Origin: Cohaesibacter sp. ES.047
Lineage (GTDB): Bacteria > Pseudomonadota > Alphaproteobacteria > Rhizobiales > Cohaesibacteraceae
Reading direction: 5' to 3'
Assembly: GCF_900215505.1 (NCBI RefSeq)
Contig: NZ_LT907844.1
Coordinates: 682,001 to 746,000, forward strand
DNA length: 64,000 nt
The notes below the pieces were generated by a model. The model did not search any database, was not told where the DNA came from, and was given only the letters and a program-made list of their open reading frames with translations. Below, in pieces: positions 45,165 to 55,400 of the stretch (its first letter is position 1; each line of letters begins with the position of its first letter). Made by a program: the position numbers and the translations under genes.

Positions 45165-46256
45165 ATGATCGATTTCGAACGCTTCAACCAGATCTCCCCC
45201 CTGACCGGTATGGACGACCGGCTGAAGGATATTTTTCGCACCATCGTCGAATCCTATCTGGAAACCGGTGATCCCGTCGGGTCACGCAACATTTCCAAGG
45301 CCCTGCCGATCTCCCTGTCGCCCGCCTCGGTGCGCAATGTCATGTCCGATCTGGAGCAACTGGGCCTTGTCTATTCGCCCCACACCAGTGCCGGACGCCT
45401 GCCCACCGAGTTGGGCTTGCGCTTCTTTGTCGATGCGATGATGGAATTCGGTGATCTGTCCAACGACGAACGCCGCATTATCGAACGTCAGATGGCCTCA
45501 TCCCATGCCCCCGAAGCCGGGGTGGAAAATCTGTTGACCAAGGCAAGCCAGATGCTCTCTGGCATGTCGTCGGGAGCGGGGCTGGTGCTCAGCTCAAAGC
45601 AGGACAAACGCCTCAAGCATGTGGAATTCGTGCGACTGGAAACCACCAAGGCCTTGGTGATTCTGGTCGATGAGGATGATCGGGTGGAAAACCGTCTGAT
45701 CGATCTACCCTCCGGTCTGCCCGCATCGGCTCTCACCGAAGCGAGCAATTTTCTCAATGCCCATATCCGGGGCAAGACCCTGTTGGCAGCACAGGAAGAG
45801 GTTGAGGCCCACAGGCATGATCTGCAAGCCGAGCTTGATGATCTCAGCGCCAAACTGGTGGAAGCCGGCCTTGCCACATGGGCGGGCGCATCGAACGATC
45901 AGCCCCAGAGCCTGATTGTGCGGGGCCGTTCCAAACTGTTGGAAAATGTCACCGCGCGGGAAGATCTGGAACGCATCCGGCACCTGTTTGACGATCTTGA
46001 ATCGAAGAAGGATCTGATCCAGCTGCTGCAACTGGCTGACGAGGGTGACGGGGTCCGCATCTACATCGGGTCCGAAAACAAGCTCTTCTCCTTGTCCGGG
46101 TCGTCTGTTATCGTCTCCCCCTATCGCGACAGTGATCGCAACATCGTAGGCATTCTGGGGGTCATCGGCCCGACGCGGCTCAATTATGCCCGCATTGTTC
46201 CCATGGTCGATTACACCGCGCGGGTGCTCAGCAGCATGCTGTCTGACCCGTCTTGA
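45165..46256 (+). CDS. hrcA: Heat-inducible transcription repressor HrcA
   Basis: HrcA represses chaperone operons by binding the CIRCE operator and is itself stabilised by GroE. The 363-residue protein has the N-terminal winged helix ([20 protein letters not shown] then [16 protein letters not shown]) and the family motif [20 protein letters not shown]. The C-terminal GAF-like domain includes [18 protein letters not shown]. The ATG at 45165 has AGGTG upstream; a longer frame from 45033 is not supported. I see no CIRCE element in the window, and groE is not here. Confidence 0.96.
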   Translation: MIDFERFNQISPLTGMDDRLKDIFRTIVESYLETGDPVGSRNISKALPISLSPASVRNVMSDLEQLGLVYSPHTSAGRLPTELGLRFFVDAMMEFGDLSNDERRIIERQMASSHAPEAGVENLLTKASQMLSGMSSGAGLVLSSKQDKRLKHVEFVRLETTKALVILVDEDDRVENRLIDLPSGLPASALTEASNFLNAHIRGKTLLAAQEEVEAHRHDLQAELDDLSAKLVEAGLATWAGASNDQPQSLIVRGRSKLLENVTAREDLERIRHLFDDLESKKDLIQLLQLADEGDGVRIYIGSENKLFSLSGSSVIVSPYRDSDRNIVGILGVIGPTRLNYARIVPMVDYTARVLSSMLSDPS

Positions 46257-46485
46257 GATCTTAATGCCAGGATTGAAATTTCCGCCTTTTGATCGCTAAA
46301 CAAGATGCCTCTTGCAAAAACCATGGTGTAATACCTATCTGTGTTTCGGATCATACCTGATCTTGCCGAGAGCAATTTTCGGGAATTTCGGTTCCCGACC
46401 ATACACTGACATACTGATAAGCAGCGTTTCGATCTAATCTGGCACCCCGGATTATCGTCAAAGCGTTCTGGAGAGACCCAGCCTC

Positions 46486-47067
46486 GTGAACCAGCCATCT
46501 CTTTTGACTCGCTCAGGAATTCCTGAAGAGTTTCGTGTTTTGATTGAACAATATCCTCGCGCCGAGTGGGGTACAGTCCATACCATTGGCGGTCTGGGAC
46601 AATTCTGGCTTGACCGCCATGACGATTTTCGCCAGATGGCCGCCATGATGGATCAAGGAACCAACAAGGCGCTGGAAGGCGAGATGCAACCAATGGAGTT
46701 CGCCCAATGGTTCGCGCCACGACTCAACAGCTTTCTTGGCGGGCTGAACGGGCATCATCAGATTGAAGATTATCAATATTTTCCCGTTTTCGCAGCCGCT
46801 GACGATCGGCTGAAGGGGGGATTTGATCTTCTGGACGAAGATCACCATCTGCTGCATGACATGCTCGAGCGCAACGCCGCTGCCGCCAATGATTTCATCC
46901 AGGTGTTGCAGAGCGAAGGTCAACAGGATCCCCGCAAGGCGCTGGATATCTATGCGCAGGAAGCGAAAGGCCTTTTAAGCGGTCTGATGCGCCATCTGGA
47001 AGATGAGGAAGATCTGATCCTGCCCCTGCTTATGGATCAGGGTGAAGCAAAGTTCGGCGGCTACTAA
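46486..47067 (+). CDS. Hemerythrin-like (HHE) domain protein
   Basis: A 193-residue protein of the hemerythrin HHE type, a four-helix di-iron fold that may bind oxygen, nitric oxide or act in redox sensing. Candidate ligands are His in LGGLNGHHQIEDYQYFP near residue 87 and LLDEDHHLLHDMLERN near 115, and HLEDEEDLILPLLM near 180. The opening residues before about 55 are less typical. It probably begins at the GTG at 46486, with GGAGAG upstream. It lies between hrcA and grpE, an unusual place. Confidence 0.82.
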   Translation: MNQPSLLTRSGIPEEFRVLIEQYPRAEWGTVHTIGGLGQFWLDRHDDFRQMAAMMDQGTNKALEGEMQPMEFAQWFAPRLNSFLGGLNGHHQIEDYQYFPVFAAADDRLKGGFDLLDEDHHLLHDMLERNAAAANDFIQVLQSEGQQDPRKALDIYAQEAKGLLSGLMRHLEDEEDLILPLLMDQGEAKFGGY

Positions 47068-47216
47068 TGACGTCACGACGATCAGAAGTATTCAACTGAT
47101 CCAGACGCAGCACTTGATTTTTCTGTCAGAAAGCTCGATATCCGGGGCTAACCAAAGCCCGTGTGCCGGTTATCGAGTTGCTGGCATGAAGCGAGATACC
47201 AATTAGAGGCTAATAC

Positions 47217-47879
47217 ATGTCTGACGAAATGCAAAAGTCTGAAGCTGATGAAGAGCAAGTTGCAGAGGCACAGGCCGGGGATACCACTTCCGAAGAGCCG
47301 TATCTCAATCCTCTGGAAGCCGCAGAATTGCGCATCGCCGAGTTGGAAAGGGACGCTGCCGAGATGAAGGAGCAGCTCCTGCGCACGATTGCCGATATGG
47401 AAAATCTGCGTCGTCGCACCGAAAAGGAAGTCAAGGACGCCAAGCAGTTCTCGGTGACGAGCTTTGCGCGCGACATGCTGGCGGTGGCCGACAATCTGCG
47501 CCGCGGGCTGGAAACCATTCCCGATGAAGAGCGAGCCAATGCAGAAGGCACGTTGCGCGCACTTTTGGATGGCACCGCAATGACCGAGCGGGAAATGCTC
47601 AAGACGCTCGAGAAGCACGGCGTCAAGAAGCTGAACCCAGAAGGGGAGAAATTCGACCCCAACTATCATCAGGCCATGTTCGAAGTACCCAATCCCGAAG
47701 TGCCCAACAATTCGGTGGTGCAGGTGGTACAGGCCGGATATGTCATCGGAACGCGCGTTCTGCGTCCGGCCATGGTCGGCGTTGCCAAGGGTGGCCCGAA
47801 ATTCGTCGCCAAGCCTGATGAGCAGGAAGCCCCGTCTGCCGATCCGTCCGACATTGAAGGCATCGACAAGAGCGTCTGA
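47217..47879 (+). CDS. grpE: Nucleotide exchange factor GrpE
   Basis: GrpE releases ADP from DnaK and acts in the DnaK/DnaJ folding cycle. The 220-residue protein has an acidic N-terminus, a long coiled coil ([20 protein letters not shown] ... [13 protein letters not shown]) and the C-terminal beta domain with [20 protein letters not shown] and [18 protein letters not shown]. Length is normal. It is downstream of hrcA and the hemerythrin gene. A terminator follows. Confidence 0.97.
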   Translation: MSDEMQKSEADEEQVAEAQAGDTTSEEPYLNPLEAAELRIAELERDAAEMKEQLLRTIADMENLRRRTEKEVKDAKQFSVTSFARDMLAVADNLRRGLETIPDEERANAEGTLRALLDGTAMTEREMLKTLEKHGVKKLNPEGEKFDPNYHQAMFEVPNPEVPNNSVVQVVQAGYVIGTRVLRPAMVGVAKGGPKFVAKPDEQEAPSADPSDIEGIDKSV

Positions 47880-47922
47880 CCTTCCGGCGACCGGTGGGTC
47901 GCTCTGTTTGAAACAATGATCC

Positions 47923-47955
47923 AACCCTTCTGTCCCTTGGGGCAGGAGGGTTTTT
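47923..47955 (+). terminator. Terminator after grpE
   Basis: Stem AACCCTTCTGTCCC pairs imperfectly with GGGCAGGAGGGTT, followed by TTTTT. Confidence 0.8.
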
Positions 47956-48233
47956 CGTGTCATCCGTAGACCTTCAATCGAAAAGAGAATCGGTCCTTAC
48001 CATTCATCTTTTACGGGAACGTGCGCTGTTTCGTCGCAGTTCTCCTGCGCAATTCGGATCCGAAACATGATTTTTGTCAAAGTTGAGCCCAAGCGGCGGG
48101 ATTAAATTTATTCCAACCTTGTGGTTCGGGTTTGCCAGTGCGTCTCTCTCCTCCCCTCGACGTTCCTCTGCTGGCGTCAGGCCCATGGATCACATTCTCA
48201 AGGAGACTCTTTTGAGTCTCCTTTTCTTTTTTT
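47956..48233 (+). ncRNA. Candidate small RNA ending in an orphan terminator
   Basis: A textbook terminator (AAGGAGACTC-TTTT-GAGTCTCCTT plus T-run) stands at 48200-48233, 245 bp past the terminator of grpE. No protein gene between them explains it; a 91-codon frame from 48074 reads through the hairpin and has no family features. An A+T-rich segment near 48095-48110 could be a -10 region. This is suggestive of a short transcript of about 100-200 nt, but its start is not defined. Confidence 0.35.
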
Positions 48234-48285
48234 GGTCTCTTCAAGCCTATTCGGAATGCGGTGACAGCCTGTTGTCTTTGTCTTT

Positions 48286-49203
48286 TCAGCGGGTTCGAAC
48301 GCGTTCGAGCAACCAGGCGCGAAACTGGATGGCCGCCGGGCTGGCATGACCGCGCCGCCGGATCAGCTTGACAGATTTCCCCAGTGATAGAGGCGTCTCG
48401 TCCAGCGCAACAAGAGAACCTTCATCTAGCGCCCCGGAAATCAGCGGTTCATGTGCCATGAACATGCCGTGGGCCTGACGCGCGGCTTCGATCGCCAACC
48501 AGTGGTTGGCATAGCGAGCGCCATCATTCCAGTGAACGTCAAGGTCAGGCGCGCGCCTTTTGGCCCATGTCTGCCAGTCATCGGGGGATGTTGCGTCATG
48601 GATGAGAGGGGCGCTGTGCCAATTGGTGCGATCCCTCAGCCCCAGAATATCCCGAAACTGCGCGCTACATACGGGCAGAAGCGCATCATCGAACAGAAAG
48701 TCGGCCAGCAAGCCGTCTGCGATCTTGTCCTGATCGCTGATGAGAAAATCCGGTCGGTTGTCGGTTTGCAAAGACTTCTGGTGGTCAGCTGGCTGCAACG
48801 TGACCAAAAGGCCGGGATTGTCTTCATAAAAGTGAGCAAGAGCGGGTGCCAACCATCCGTCAATGAGCATCGCAGGCGCGGCAATGAGGATTGTCTGCTT
48901 GGCACTTGGTTCGCGCTCACGCGGCAGAAGACTGGCGATGTCATCAAGAATGCGCGTGACATCATCGAGAATGTCCCGACCATGCTCTGTCAGCTCCACC
49001 GCGTTTGATCGTCTGACGAACAGCGGTTTCCCAAGCCATTTTTCCAGTCCCTTGACATGTTGAGAGATGGCGGTGGCTGTCACATCCAGCTCCTGTGCTG
49101 CCCGTGCGAAAGAGCCGTGGCGCGCTGCGGCTTCAAAGGCCTTGATGGCGCTGAAGGGTGGAAGGCTGCGAGACAATGGTTTCCCCGATGATGCTGTGGT
49201 CAT
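48286..49203 (-). CDS. LysR-family transcriptional regulator (GcvA-like)
   Basis: A 305-residue LTTR. The N-terminal helix-turn-helix covers about residues 15-75 (PPFSAIKAFEAAARHGSFAR then AAQELDVTATAISQHVKGLE), and the C-terminal co-inducer domain follows with the GcvA-like WHSAPLIHDATSPDDWQTWA region and YANHWLAIEAARQAHGMFM. The target is unknown; GcvA-type members often control a neighbouring enzyme gene. It lies downstream of putA on the same strand but behind putA's terminator. The ATG at 49203 is preferred over upstream starts, which lack family similarity. Confidence 0.92.
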   Translation of the reverse strand: MTTASSGKPLSRSLPPFSAIKAFEAAARHGSFARAAQELDVTATAISQHVKGLEKWLGKPLFVRRSNAVELTEHGRDILDDVTRILDDIASLLPREREPSAKQTILIAAPAMLIDGWLAPALAHFYEDNPGLLVTLQPADHQKSLQTDNRPDFLISDQDKIADGLLADFLFDDALLPVCSAQFRDILGLRDRTNWHSAPLIHDATSPDDWQTWAKRRAPDLDVHWNDGARYANHWLAIEAARQAHGMFMAHEPLISGALDEGSLVALDETPLSLGKSVKLIRRRGHASPAAIQFRAWLLERVRTR

Positions 49204-49357
49204 TCTTCGACATGCGATAAGAGGGTTACTTTTTCTTAGCCTGTTTTCCGGTGTTTTTCTATCAAAACAAGTCGGATGCCGCCCTGTCGCATCCACTTGT
49301 CGCACCCCCTTCCGGCCATCGGGGCCCCGATTGCAGGCTTCGCGATCACCCCGTACG

Positions 49358-49387
49358 AAAAACCCCGACCATGTTCATGATCGGGGT
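49358..49387 (-). terminator. Terminator after putA
   Basis: On the minus strand, ACCCCGATCATG pairs with CATGGTCGGGGT around a short loop, followed by a T-run, 40 bp after the putA stop. Confidence 0.8.
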
Positions 49388-49427
49388 CTCTCTAACCATC
49401 GGTTTGGCTCATGCGCCAGATTGGTTT

Positions 49428-52400
49428 TTAGGCTTGTTTGCCTTCGGCTGCGGCGAGCAGCGTGGCGTTGCCGCCTGCGGCTGTGGTGTCGATACACAGG
49501 TGCCGCTCAAGCAGGTACCGATGCACATCAAACTCCGTGATCAGCGGCAACAGCATGCCCTTGCGCTTGGCAAGGATCACCCGCATCGCCTTGAGGGTGT
49601 CGCTTTCAGCGTTGCTGGCAATTGCGGCCACGCCTTCGAGACGACCCAGAATATCGGGATCGATATGACCGTCAAAGCCGACAATCGGGGCATCGGCCTG
49701 TTTCAGTTTTTCTGCCAGAGCTTTGGCTCCGGGCGCAACGGCCACGACCGCGTTGCCCGCAACAAGAGCTGCCGTTGCCTGCTGAAGCACCGCCTCTTCA
49801 TCAGGTCCGGTCACCAGCACCGTACCACGGGGCGCAAATGACAGCCTGTTGGATTCGCCCGTCGGCCCGGGCAGTTCCCGCGGCTCCAGATCATCCTTGA
49901 TGCACTCATCAAATTTCAGCGGCATGTCGCAAACACCTTTCAGAGCCGCAAAGCGATAGTTGTTCGACGCCCATTCGGCTTGCAGGTCTTTCTTGGCGTT
50001 GAGGCCATGCACCGCATTTTGCAACTCGACACCCGAGAAGGCTTCGCTGCCCTTTACTGGTACATAGCGCGGGGCCTGATTAAAGAATCGCTCGACATAG
50101 TGCGGCCCGCCTGCCTTTGGTCCGGTACCGGACAGCCCTTCGCCACCGAACGGCTGAGAGCCGACAACAGCGCCAATCTGGTTGCGGTTGACATACATGT
50201 TGCCGACCTTGATGCGATCAACAACTTCCTGCACACGGTTGTCCATGCGGGTGTGCAGACCGAAGGTGAGGCCGAAGCCCTTGGCATTGATGGAGGCGAT
50301 CACCTTCTCGATGCTCTTGGCCGAGAATTTGGCGACATGAAGCACCGGCCCGAAGATTTCCTCCTCCAGCTCCTCAATACCCGAAAGCTCGATCAGGGTT
50401 GGAGCACAGAAAAGCCCGCCTTCTGGCACATCAAGTTGCTTGAGCACCTTGCCTGAAGCGCGCATCTTGCTGCAATGGCTGTTGATTTTGGCCTTGGCTG
50501 CCTGGTCAATGACCGGGCCGACATCGGTTGCCCAGGACCATGGATCGCCGATTTCCAACTCTTGCATCGCGCCCATGAGCATGTGGACCACCTTGTCAAA
50601 GACATCTTCCTGCACATAAAGCATTCTCAGCGCCGAGCAGCGCTGGCCCGCGGACTGGAAGCTTGAGGCAACGATATCGCGCACCGCCTGTTCCGGCAGA
50701 GCCGTGGAATCGACGATCATAGCATTGAGGCCACCAGTTTCCGCAATCAGCGGAGCGTCTGGCGCCATGGCCTCAGCCATAGCGCGGTTGATGGTCTGGG
50801 CGGTCGCGGTCGAACCGGTGAAGCAGACCCCTGCGATGCGCGGATCGCTGGTCAAGGGCGCACCCACGGTCGGGCCATCACCGGGCAGAAGCTGAAGAGC
50901 CGCAGCGGGTACGCCCGCTTCATGCATGAGCTCGATGGCGCGGGCCGCGATAAGCGGTGTCTGGCCTGCAGGCTTGGCGATCACCGCATTGCCCGCTGCG
51001 AGAGCGGCGAGGATCTGGCCGCTAAAGATGGCCAGCGGGAAGTTCCATGGCGAAATGCAGGTGATAGTGCCGCGGGCCTTTTGGGCACCCTCAGGATCAA
51101 GACGTTCGGCTTCGTTGGCGTAGAAGAGAGCAAAATCGACCGCTTCACGCACTTCACCGATGCAGTCGAGCATGATCTTGCCCGCTTCACGGCTGGCAAG
51201 GGCAAAGAACTCTTCTGCGTTGTCTTCATAGAGATCGGCGATCTTGCGCAAGACCTCAGCGCGTTTACTGGCGGGAACCGCCGACCATTGTGCGCAGCCA
51301 TCTGCGGATGCCGCAAGGGCCGTCTCCACGTCCGCGGCAGTGGCTTCGATGACTTCCCCGACGATATCGGACGGGTTGGCGGGATTGCGCAGCTCTATTG
51401 TTTCGGTTGCGGAAAGATCGCCAGCGATGATTGGCTTTGCCACCCATTTGTGGGTCAGGAAGTTGCCGCGTTTCTCATCAAGCTGAGCAATGGTGAGCGG
51501 CTCGGTGTGATCCCAGCCCTTGGCGTTGCGCCGCTTGTCACCGAACAGATCAGCGGGACGGGTGAGAAACCCGTTCTCGATGTTGTCACCGAGCGCCTTG
51601 ACCTGTGCGAAAGGATCCTTGGCGATTTCTTCGGGTGCGATGCTCTCATCAACGATCTGGTTGACGAAGGAAGAGTTGGCGCCGTTTTCCAGCAGGCGGC
51701 GAACCAGATAAGCAAGAAGATCGGAGTGAGCCCCGACCGGCGCATATATGCGGCAGCTGATCTTCTCTTTCTTCATCAGGGTTTCAAACAAGCTTTCGCC
51801 CATGCCATGCAGGCGCTGGAATTCGTAAGCTTTCTTGGAGATGCCGCTGGATCTGGCCATTTCGACGATAGCTGAAACCGAGTGGGCATTGTGCGAAGCA
51901 AACTGCGGATAGATGCAATCCGTCATGTCCAGCAGACGCCGGGCGTTGGACAGATAGGAAACGTCTGAATTGACCTTGCGGGTGAAAACCGGGAAGCTCT
52001 CCAGCCCCATGGTCTGGGCGCGCTTGATCTCTGCATCCCAATAGGCACCCTTGACCAGACGCACGGTAATGCGGCGATCCAGTTTTTTGGCCAGCATATA
52101 CAGCCAGTCGATGACAAAGGAGGCGCGGTGCCCATAGGCCTGTACCACGACGCCAAAGCCGTCCCAATCTTTCAAGGCCGGATCGGACAGCACCTTCTCG
52201 ATCACGTCGAGGGACAGATCGAGCCGGTCCATTTCCTCGGCATCGATGTTGAAGCCCATGTTGGCTGAGCGGGCAAGCAGCGCAAGGCCGAACGTGCGTG
52301 AGGTCAGCTCCGAGAGAACCTGCTCCCGCTTTCCTGCTTCATAGCGGGGATGCAAGGCGGACAGCTTGACCGAAATGCCCGGGTTTTCGATGCACACGTC

Positions 52401-53114
52401 GGATTTGCAAAGCGGTGCGAGGGCGGTGATCGCGTCGGAGTAGGCCAGATGATATTTGCGAGCGTCTTCCTCAGTCCGGGCCGACTCGCCCAGCATGTCA
52501 TAGGAATAGGTGTAGCCCTTCTTCTCCATGCCCTTGGCGCGGTTGGTGGCCCGTTCGATGTTCGTGCCCAGTACAAACTGACGGCCCAGTTCCTTCATCG
52601 CCTGACCGACAGCGGTCCGCACAACAGGCTCGCCCATCCGCTTGACCATTCCGTGCAATGTGTTGGCTAGGCCCGCTTCATCGTTGGTCTTGAGCACCCG
52701 ACCGGTGAGCATCAGGCCCCAGGTGGATGCGTTGATCAGGGGTGAGGAGGATTGACCCAGATGCTGGCCCCATTCGCTGGGGGCGATCTTGTCGGAGATA
52801 AGCGCGTCGATGGTCTCTGCATCAGGGACGCGCAGCAGCGCCTCGGCAAGACACATCAAGGCAACCCCCTCACGGGTGGACAGACCATATTCGGCGAGAA
52901 AATTCTCCATCATGGTGGGATTGGTCGTCTCGCGAATGGCCCGGATGAGCTCGGCGGCATGCTCACTTGCCCGGCGGCAGAGCCCGTCGCTCAATTGCGC
53001 GTCCTCGACAAGACGGCGAATATTGGTCGCTTCGTCAGCCAGATTATGATCACGAATGACCTGACGAAGCATGACGAGGCGGCTATCGAAATCTGTGGTG
53101 ATCGACTGATCCAT
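49428..53114 (-). CDS. putA: Bifunctional proline dehydrogenase / P5C dehydrogenase PutA
   Basis: PutA oxidises proline to glutamate: an FAD-dependent proline dehydrogenase followed by an NAD-dependent glutamate-semialdehyde dehydrogenase. The 1228-residue protein lacks the N-terminal ribbon-helix-helix repressor domain of E. coli PutA. The proline dehydrogenase barrel covers about residues 140-450 (VRLVKGAYWDAEIK, AYEFQRLHGMGE). The aldehyde dehydrogenase covers about 570-1000, with FTGSTATAQTIN, ETGGLNAMIVDSTAL and the catalytic cysteine in SSFQSAGQRCSALRML. A C-terminal domain follows. The length and absence of RHH fit a type B PutA regulated by a separate PutR. Confidence 0.97.
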   Translation of the reverse strand: MDQSITTDFDSRLVMLRQVIRDHNLADEATNIRRLVEDAQLSDGLCRRASEHAAELIRAIRETTNPTMMENFLAEYGLSTREGVALMCLAEALLRVPDAETIDALISDKIAPSEWGQHLGQSSSPLINASTWGLMLTGRVLKTNDEAGLANTLHGMVKRMGEPVVRTAVGQAMKELGRQFVLGTNIERATNRAKGMEKKGYTYSYDMLGESARTEEDARKYHLAYSDAITALAPLCKSDVCIENPGISVKLSALHPRYEAGKREQVLSELTSRTFGLALLARSANMGFNIDAEEMDRLDLSLDVIEKVLSDPALKDWDGFGVVVQAYGHRASFVIDWLYMLAKKLDRRITVRLVKGAYWDAEIKRAQTMGLESFPVFTRKVNSDVSYLSNARRLLDMTDCIYPQFASHNAHSVSAIVEMARSSGISKKAYEFQRLHGMGESLFETLMKKEKISCRIYAPVGAHSDLLAYLVRRLLENGANSSFVNQIVDESIAPEEIAKDPFAQVKALGDNIENGFLTRPADLFGDKRRNAKGWDHTEPLTIAQLDEKRGNFLTHKWVAKPIIAGDLSATETIELRNPANPSDIVGEVIEATAADVETALAASADGCAQWSAVPASKRAEVLRKIADLYEDNAEEFFALASREAGKIMLDCIGEVREAVDFALFYANEAERLDPEGAQKARGTITCISPWNFPLAIFSGQILAALAAGNAVIAKPAGQTPLIAARAIELMHEAGVPAAALQLLPGDGPTVGAPLTSDPRIAGVCFTGSTATAQTINRAMAEAMAPDAPLIAETGGLNAMIVDSTALPEQAVRDIVASSFQSAGQRCSALRMLYVQEDVFDKVVHMLMGAMQELEIGDPWSWATDVGPVIDQAAKAKINSHCSKMRASGKVLKQLDVPEGGLFCAPTLIELSGIEELEEEIFGPVLHVAKFSAKSIEKVIASINAKGFGLTFGLHTRMDNRVQEVVDRIKVGNMYVNRNQIGAVVGSQPFGGEGLSGTGPKAGGPHYVERFFNQAPRYVPVKGSEAFSGVELQNAVHGLNAKKDLQAEWASNNYRFAALKGVCDMPLKFDECIKDDLEPRELPGPTGESNRLSFAPRGTVLVTGPDEEAVLQQATAALVAGNAVVAVAPGAKALAEKLKQADAPIVGFDGHIDPDILGRLEGVAAIASNAESDTLKAMRVILAKRKGMLLPLITEFDVHRYLLERHLCIDTTAAGGNATLLAAAEGKQA

Positions 53115-53343
53115 GGGTCGCTCCTGAAAGATGCGCTTCGCCGATATGAAGATCTGTTTTTTATATTTGCCGTTTTCGCCGATTGCTTGGGCGTTGGCGA
53201 TTTCAATAGTCCGCGAAGGCTTTGATTGCGTTGATTGCTGGCGCTCAATTTATCGAAAAACGCCTAGTCAGAGTGACTATAATCATCTTGGAATTAGAGA
53301 ATTTTCTTGAATATTGGGCGAATTTCTTGCAGATTACCCATGA

Positions 53344-53805
53344 ATGGAGCCCAAAATGGACAATTTGGATAATCTTGATCGCAAAATACTTGATGTGCTT
53401 GCCGATCAGGGGCGCATAACTGTCACAGACCTTGCGCGCCATGTCGGCCTATCCAAAACGCCTTGCCAGATTCGCATGCGGCGCCTTGAAGAAAAAGGCT
53501 TTATCCGCGGCTATGCGGCGGTGCTCGATCCGGAAAAACTCGGTGAAGGGCATGTTGCCTTTGTCCAAGTTTCCCTCAGTGATACGCGATCAGAGGCGCT
53601 GAACGCCTTCAACGAGGCGGTGCGGCACATCCGCGAAATCGAGCAATGCCACATGATAGCATCAAATTTTGATTATCTTTTGAAAATTCGTACCCGCGAC
53701 ATGAGCAATTATCGAAAAGTGCTAGGCGAAAAGATCTCCGCCCTGCCCCATGTCTCGCATACCTCCACCTTCGTGGTGATGGAAGCGGTCAAGGACCGGA
53801 GTTAG
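53344..53805 (+). CDS. putR: Lrp/AsnC-family regulator, probably PutR
   Basis: A 153-residue feast/famine regulator. The HTH is in LDRKILDVLADQGRITVTDL then ARHVGLSKTPCQIRMRRLEE, and the C-terminal RAM domain follows with HMIASNFDYLLKIRTRDMSN. Divergence from putA is the arrangement of alphaproteobacterial PutR, which activates putA in response to proline. The start may be the ATG at 53344 or at 53356. The 229-bp space between the genes holds both promoters; I did not fix an operator. Confidence 0.9.
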   Translation: MEPKMDNLDNLDRKILDVLADQGRITVTDLARHVGLSKTPCQIRMRRLEEKGFIRGYAAVLDPEKLGEGHVAFVQVSLSDTRSEALNAFNEAVRHIREIEQCHMIASNFDYLLKIRTRDMSNYRKVLGEKISALPHVSHTSTFVVMEAVKDRS

Positions 53806-53846
53806 TACGGTCTCGCGCAAGCCTTCGAATGCGGTCCCGGTGGTTT

Positions 53847-54773
53847 TTAGGCGTGGACCGGATTTTCTACTGCCAGAACATTGAGCTCCTTGGGGTGTAG
53901 CTCGATAGCGACCTGATCGGGAAGGGAATAGAGTTCACCGTCCTGAACACAGCGGGAAGCGTGTTTCTTGTTGTGAAGGATAATCTCTACCTTCTGGCCG
54001 GTCCGGACCTCGAGATTTTCATTTTGTTCCGACAGACCGAGAAACAGATCAGCGCCAAGGGTAAGCGCATCGCCACGGTTCATCGCGCCGACCATATAGA
54101 TACCCAGCTTGCCGCCATCGGGAATTTCCGCATGAGGCGGAGCGGAACTGCTGTAGAGATTGTTCGAGATCGACAGGGCGCTGATGTTTCGCTCGAAGTC
54201 TTCACCGTCGATCCGAATGGTCATTTCATGGACGGGAATCTGAGAGGTCGCTCCCCAATAGGCCCTGACGCTGGCAAGCATCTTTGTGAAGCGCGCGCCA
54301 AAGGCAATGTTGTTTCGCATGCGAACCATTCTCGGGTGAAGGCCGATCGAGAATTGATGCACGAATGATTTGCCATTGGCTGTCGCAATGTCGCAGGCCA
54401 TGGCATGGCCACCAGCGAGCTCCCCGATTGCCGTTTCGACGTCGAGGGGAATCCCCAAGGTGCGGGCGTAGAGATTCATTGTGCCGCCAGGCACCACCGC
54501 CAGTGTCTTGCCATGACGCCAGGCAAGATCGGCAGCTGCGGAAATGGTGCCGTCCCCACCTCCGGCGATGAGAATGTCAAACGCATCCTCTTTCACCGAT
54601 TTCTGCATGGCCTCGATGAGCTCCTTGCCCGGTGCCGTGTAAATGGTGACGTCGTGACCGCTCGCCTTGAACCTGCTTTTGATCATGCGCTCAACATCAC
54701 CGACATTCAGCATCTGGAAAGTGCCGCTGTTTTCGTTGATGAAGGCCATCGCCTTCTTTTTATGTTCGGTCAC
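53847..54773 (-). CDS. Diacylglycerol kinase-family lipid kinase
   Basis: A 308-residue lipid kinase of the DagK/YegS/BmrU type. The nucleotide motif ILIAGGGDGTISAAADL near residue 68 and VVPGGTMNLYARTLGIP near 92 are diagnostic. The C-terminal part with IEIHPKELNVLAV-like strands follows the family. The natural lipid substrate (diacylglycerol, sphingoid or other) cannot be read from the sequence. It lies convergent with putR and upstream of nothing else of the same function. Confidence 0.9.
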   Translation of the reverse strand: MTEHKKKAMAFINENSGTFQMLNVGDVERMIKSRFKASGHDVTIYTAPGKELIEAMQKSVKEDAFDILIAGGGDGTISAAADLAWRHGKTLAVVPGGTMNLYARTLGIPLDVETAIGELAGGHAMACDIATANGKSFVHQFSIGLHPRMVRMRNNIAFGARFTKMLASVRAYWGATSQIPVHEMTIRIDGEDFERNISALSISNNLYSSSAPPHAEIPDGGKLGIYMVGAMNRGDALTLGADLFLGLSEQNENLEVRTGQKVEIILHNKKHASRCVQDGELYSLPDQVAIELHPKELNVLAVENPVHA

Positions 54774-54794
54774 TTAGTTCTTGCCTCTGGTTGG

Positions 54795-55400
54795 TCACGG
54801 CGCTGATCTGAACGGGAGCGTCACCCGGCGCATAGTGAGATTGATTCGTCCCGGCTCAGCCAGCAGCGCGCTGGTGCCCGGATAGATCCTATCCACGCCA
54901 TGATAGGCCATTCTATCCGCTCCATCGAGCAACAAGGCGTCGCCCGACCTTAGCAGAAAACTCTTTGTTGGCCCATTTCGTTCCAATCCCCCCAGCCGAA
55001 ATCGCGCATCATCTCCGAGCGACAGGGACAGAATCGGAGCATCACGGTCGTCTTCGTCATTGTCGACGTGCAATCCCATCTTGGCGGTTGGGCTATAATA
55101 GTTGATCAGGCAGGCTTCCGGAGGCGCATCATAGGCGGTGAGTTCAAACCAGATATCGATGAGGCTCTCAGGGATTGCAGGCCAGGGCTCACCGGTCACC
55201 GGATGCACCGGCTCGTAGCGATAGCCGGATTTGTCTGACAGCCAGCCCAGTGGGCCGCAATTGGACATGCGCACAGAGAGCGGACGTCCCCATCGCGGCA
55301 TGGTGGGCGTGAAGAGCGGAGCCTTGGCAACCACACTCCGGATGTCGGCAAGGAGCGCCTTCTGGGCATCCTGATCGAGGAAGGGCGAATGAAGCTGCAT
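54795..55400 (-). CDS. alkB: Alpha-ketoglutarate-dependent DNA dealkylase AlkB
   Basis: AlkB directly reverses 1-methyladenine and 3-methylcytosine in DNA or RNA using Fe(II), oxygen and 2-oxoglutarate. The 201-residue protein has the iron ligands in MGLHVDNDEDD (HxD) and MAYHGVDRI (His), and the 2-oxoglutarate arginines in RINLTMRRV. CLINYYSPTAKMG is the substrate-side loop. All catalytic residues are present. It is 21 bp from the lipid kinase gene start, in the same direction. Confidence 0.96.
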   Translation of the reverse strand: MQLHSPFLDQDAQKALLADIRSVVAKAPLFTPTMPRWGRPLSVRMSNCGPLGWLSDKSGYRYEPVHPVTGEPWPAIPESLIDIWFELTAYDAPPEACLINYYSPTAKMGLHVDNDEDDRDAPILSLSLGDDARFRLGGLERNGPTKSFLLRSGDALLLDGADRMAYHGVDRIYPGTSALLAEPGRINLTMRRVTLPFRSAP

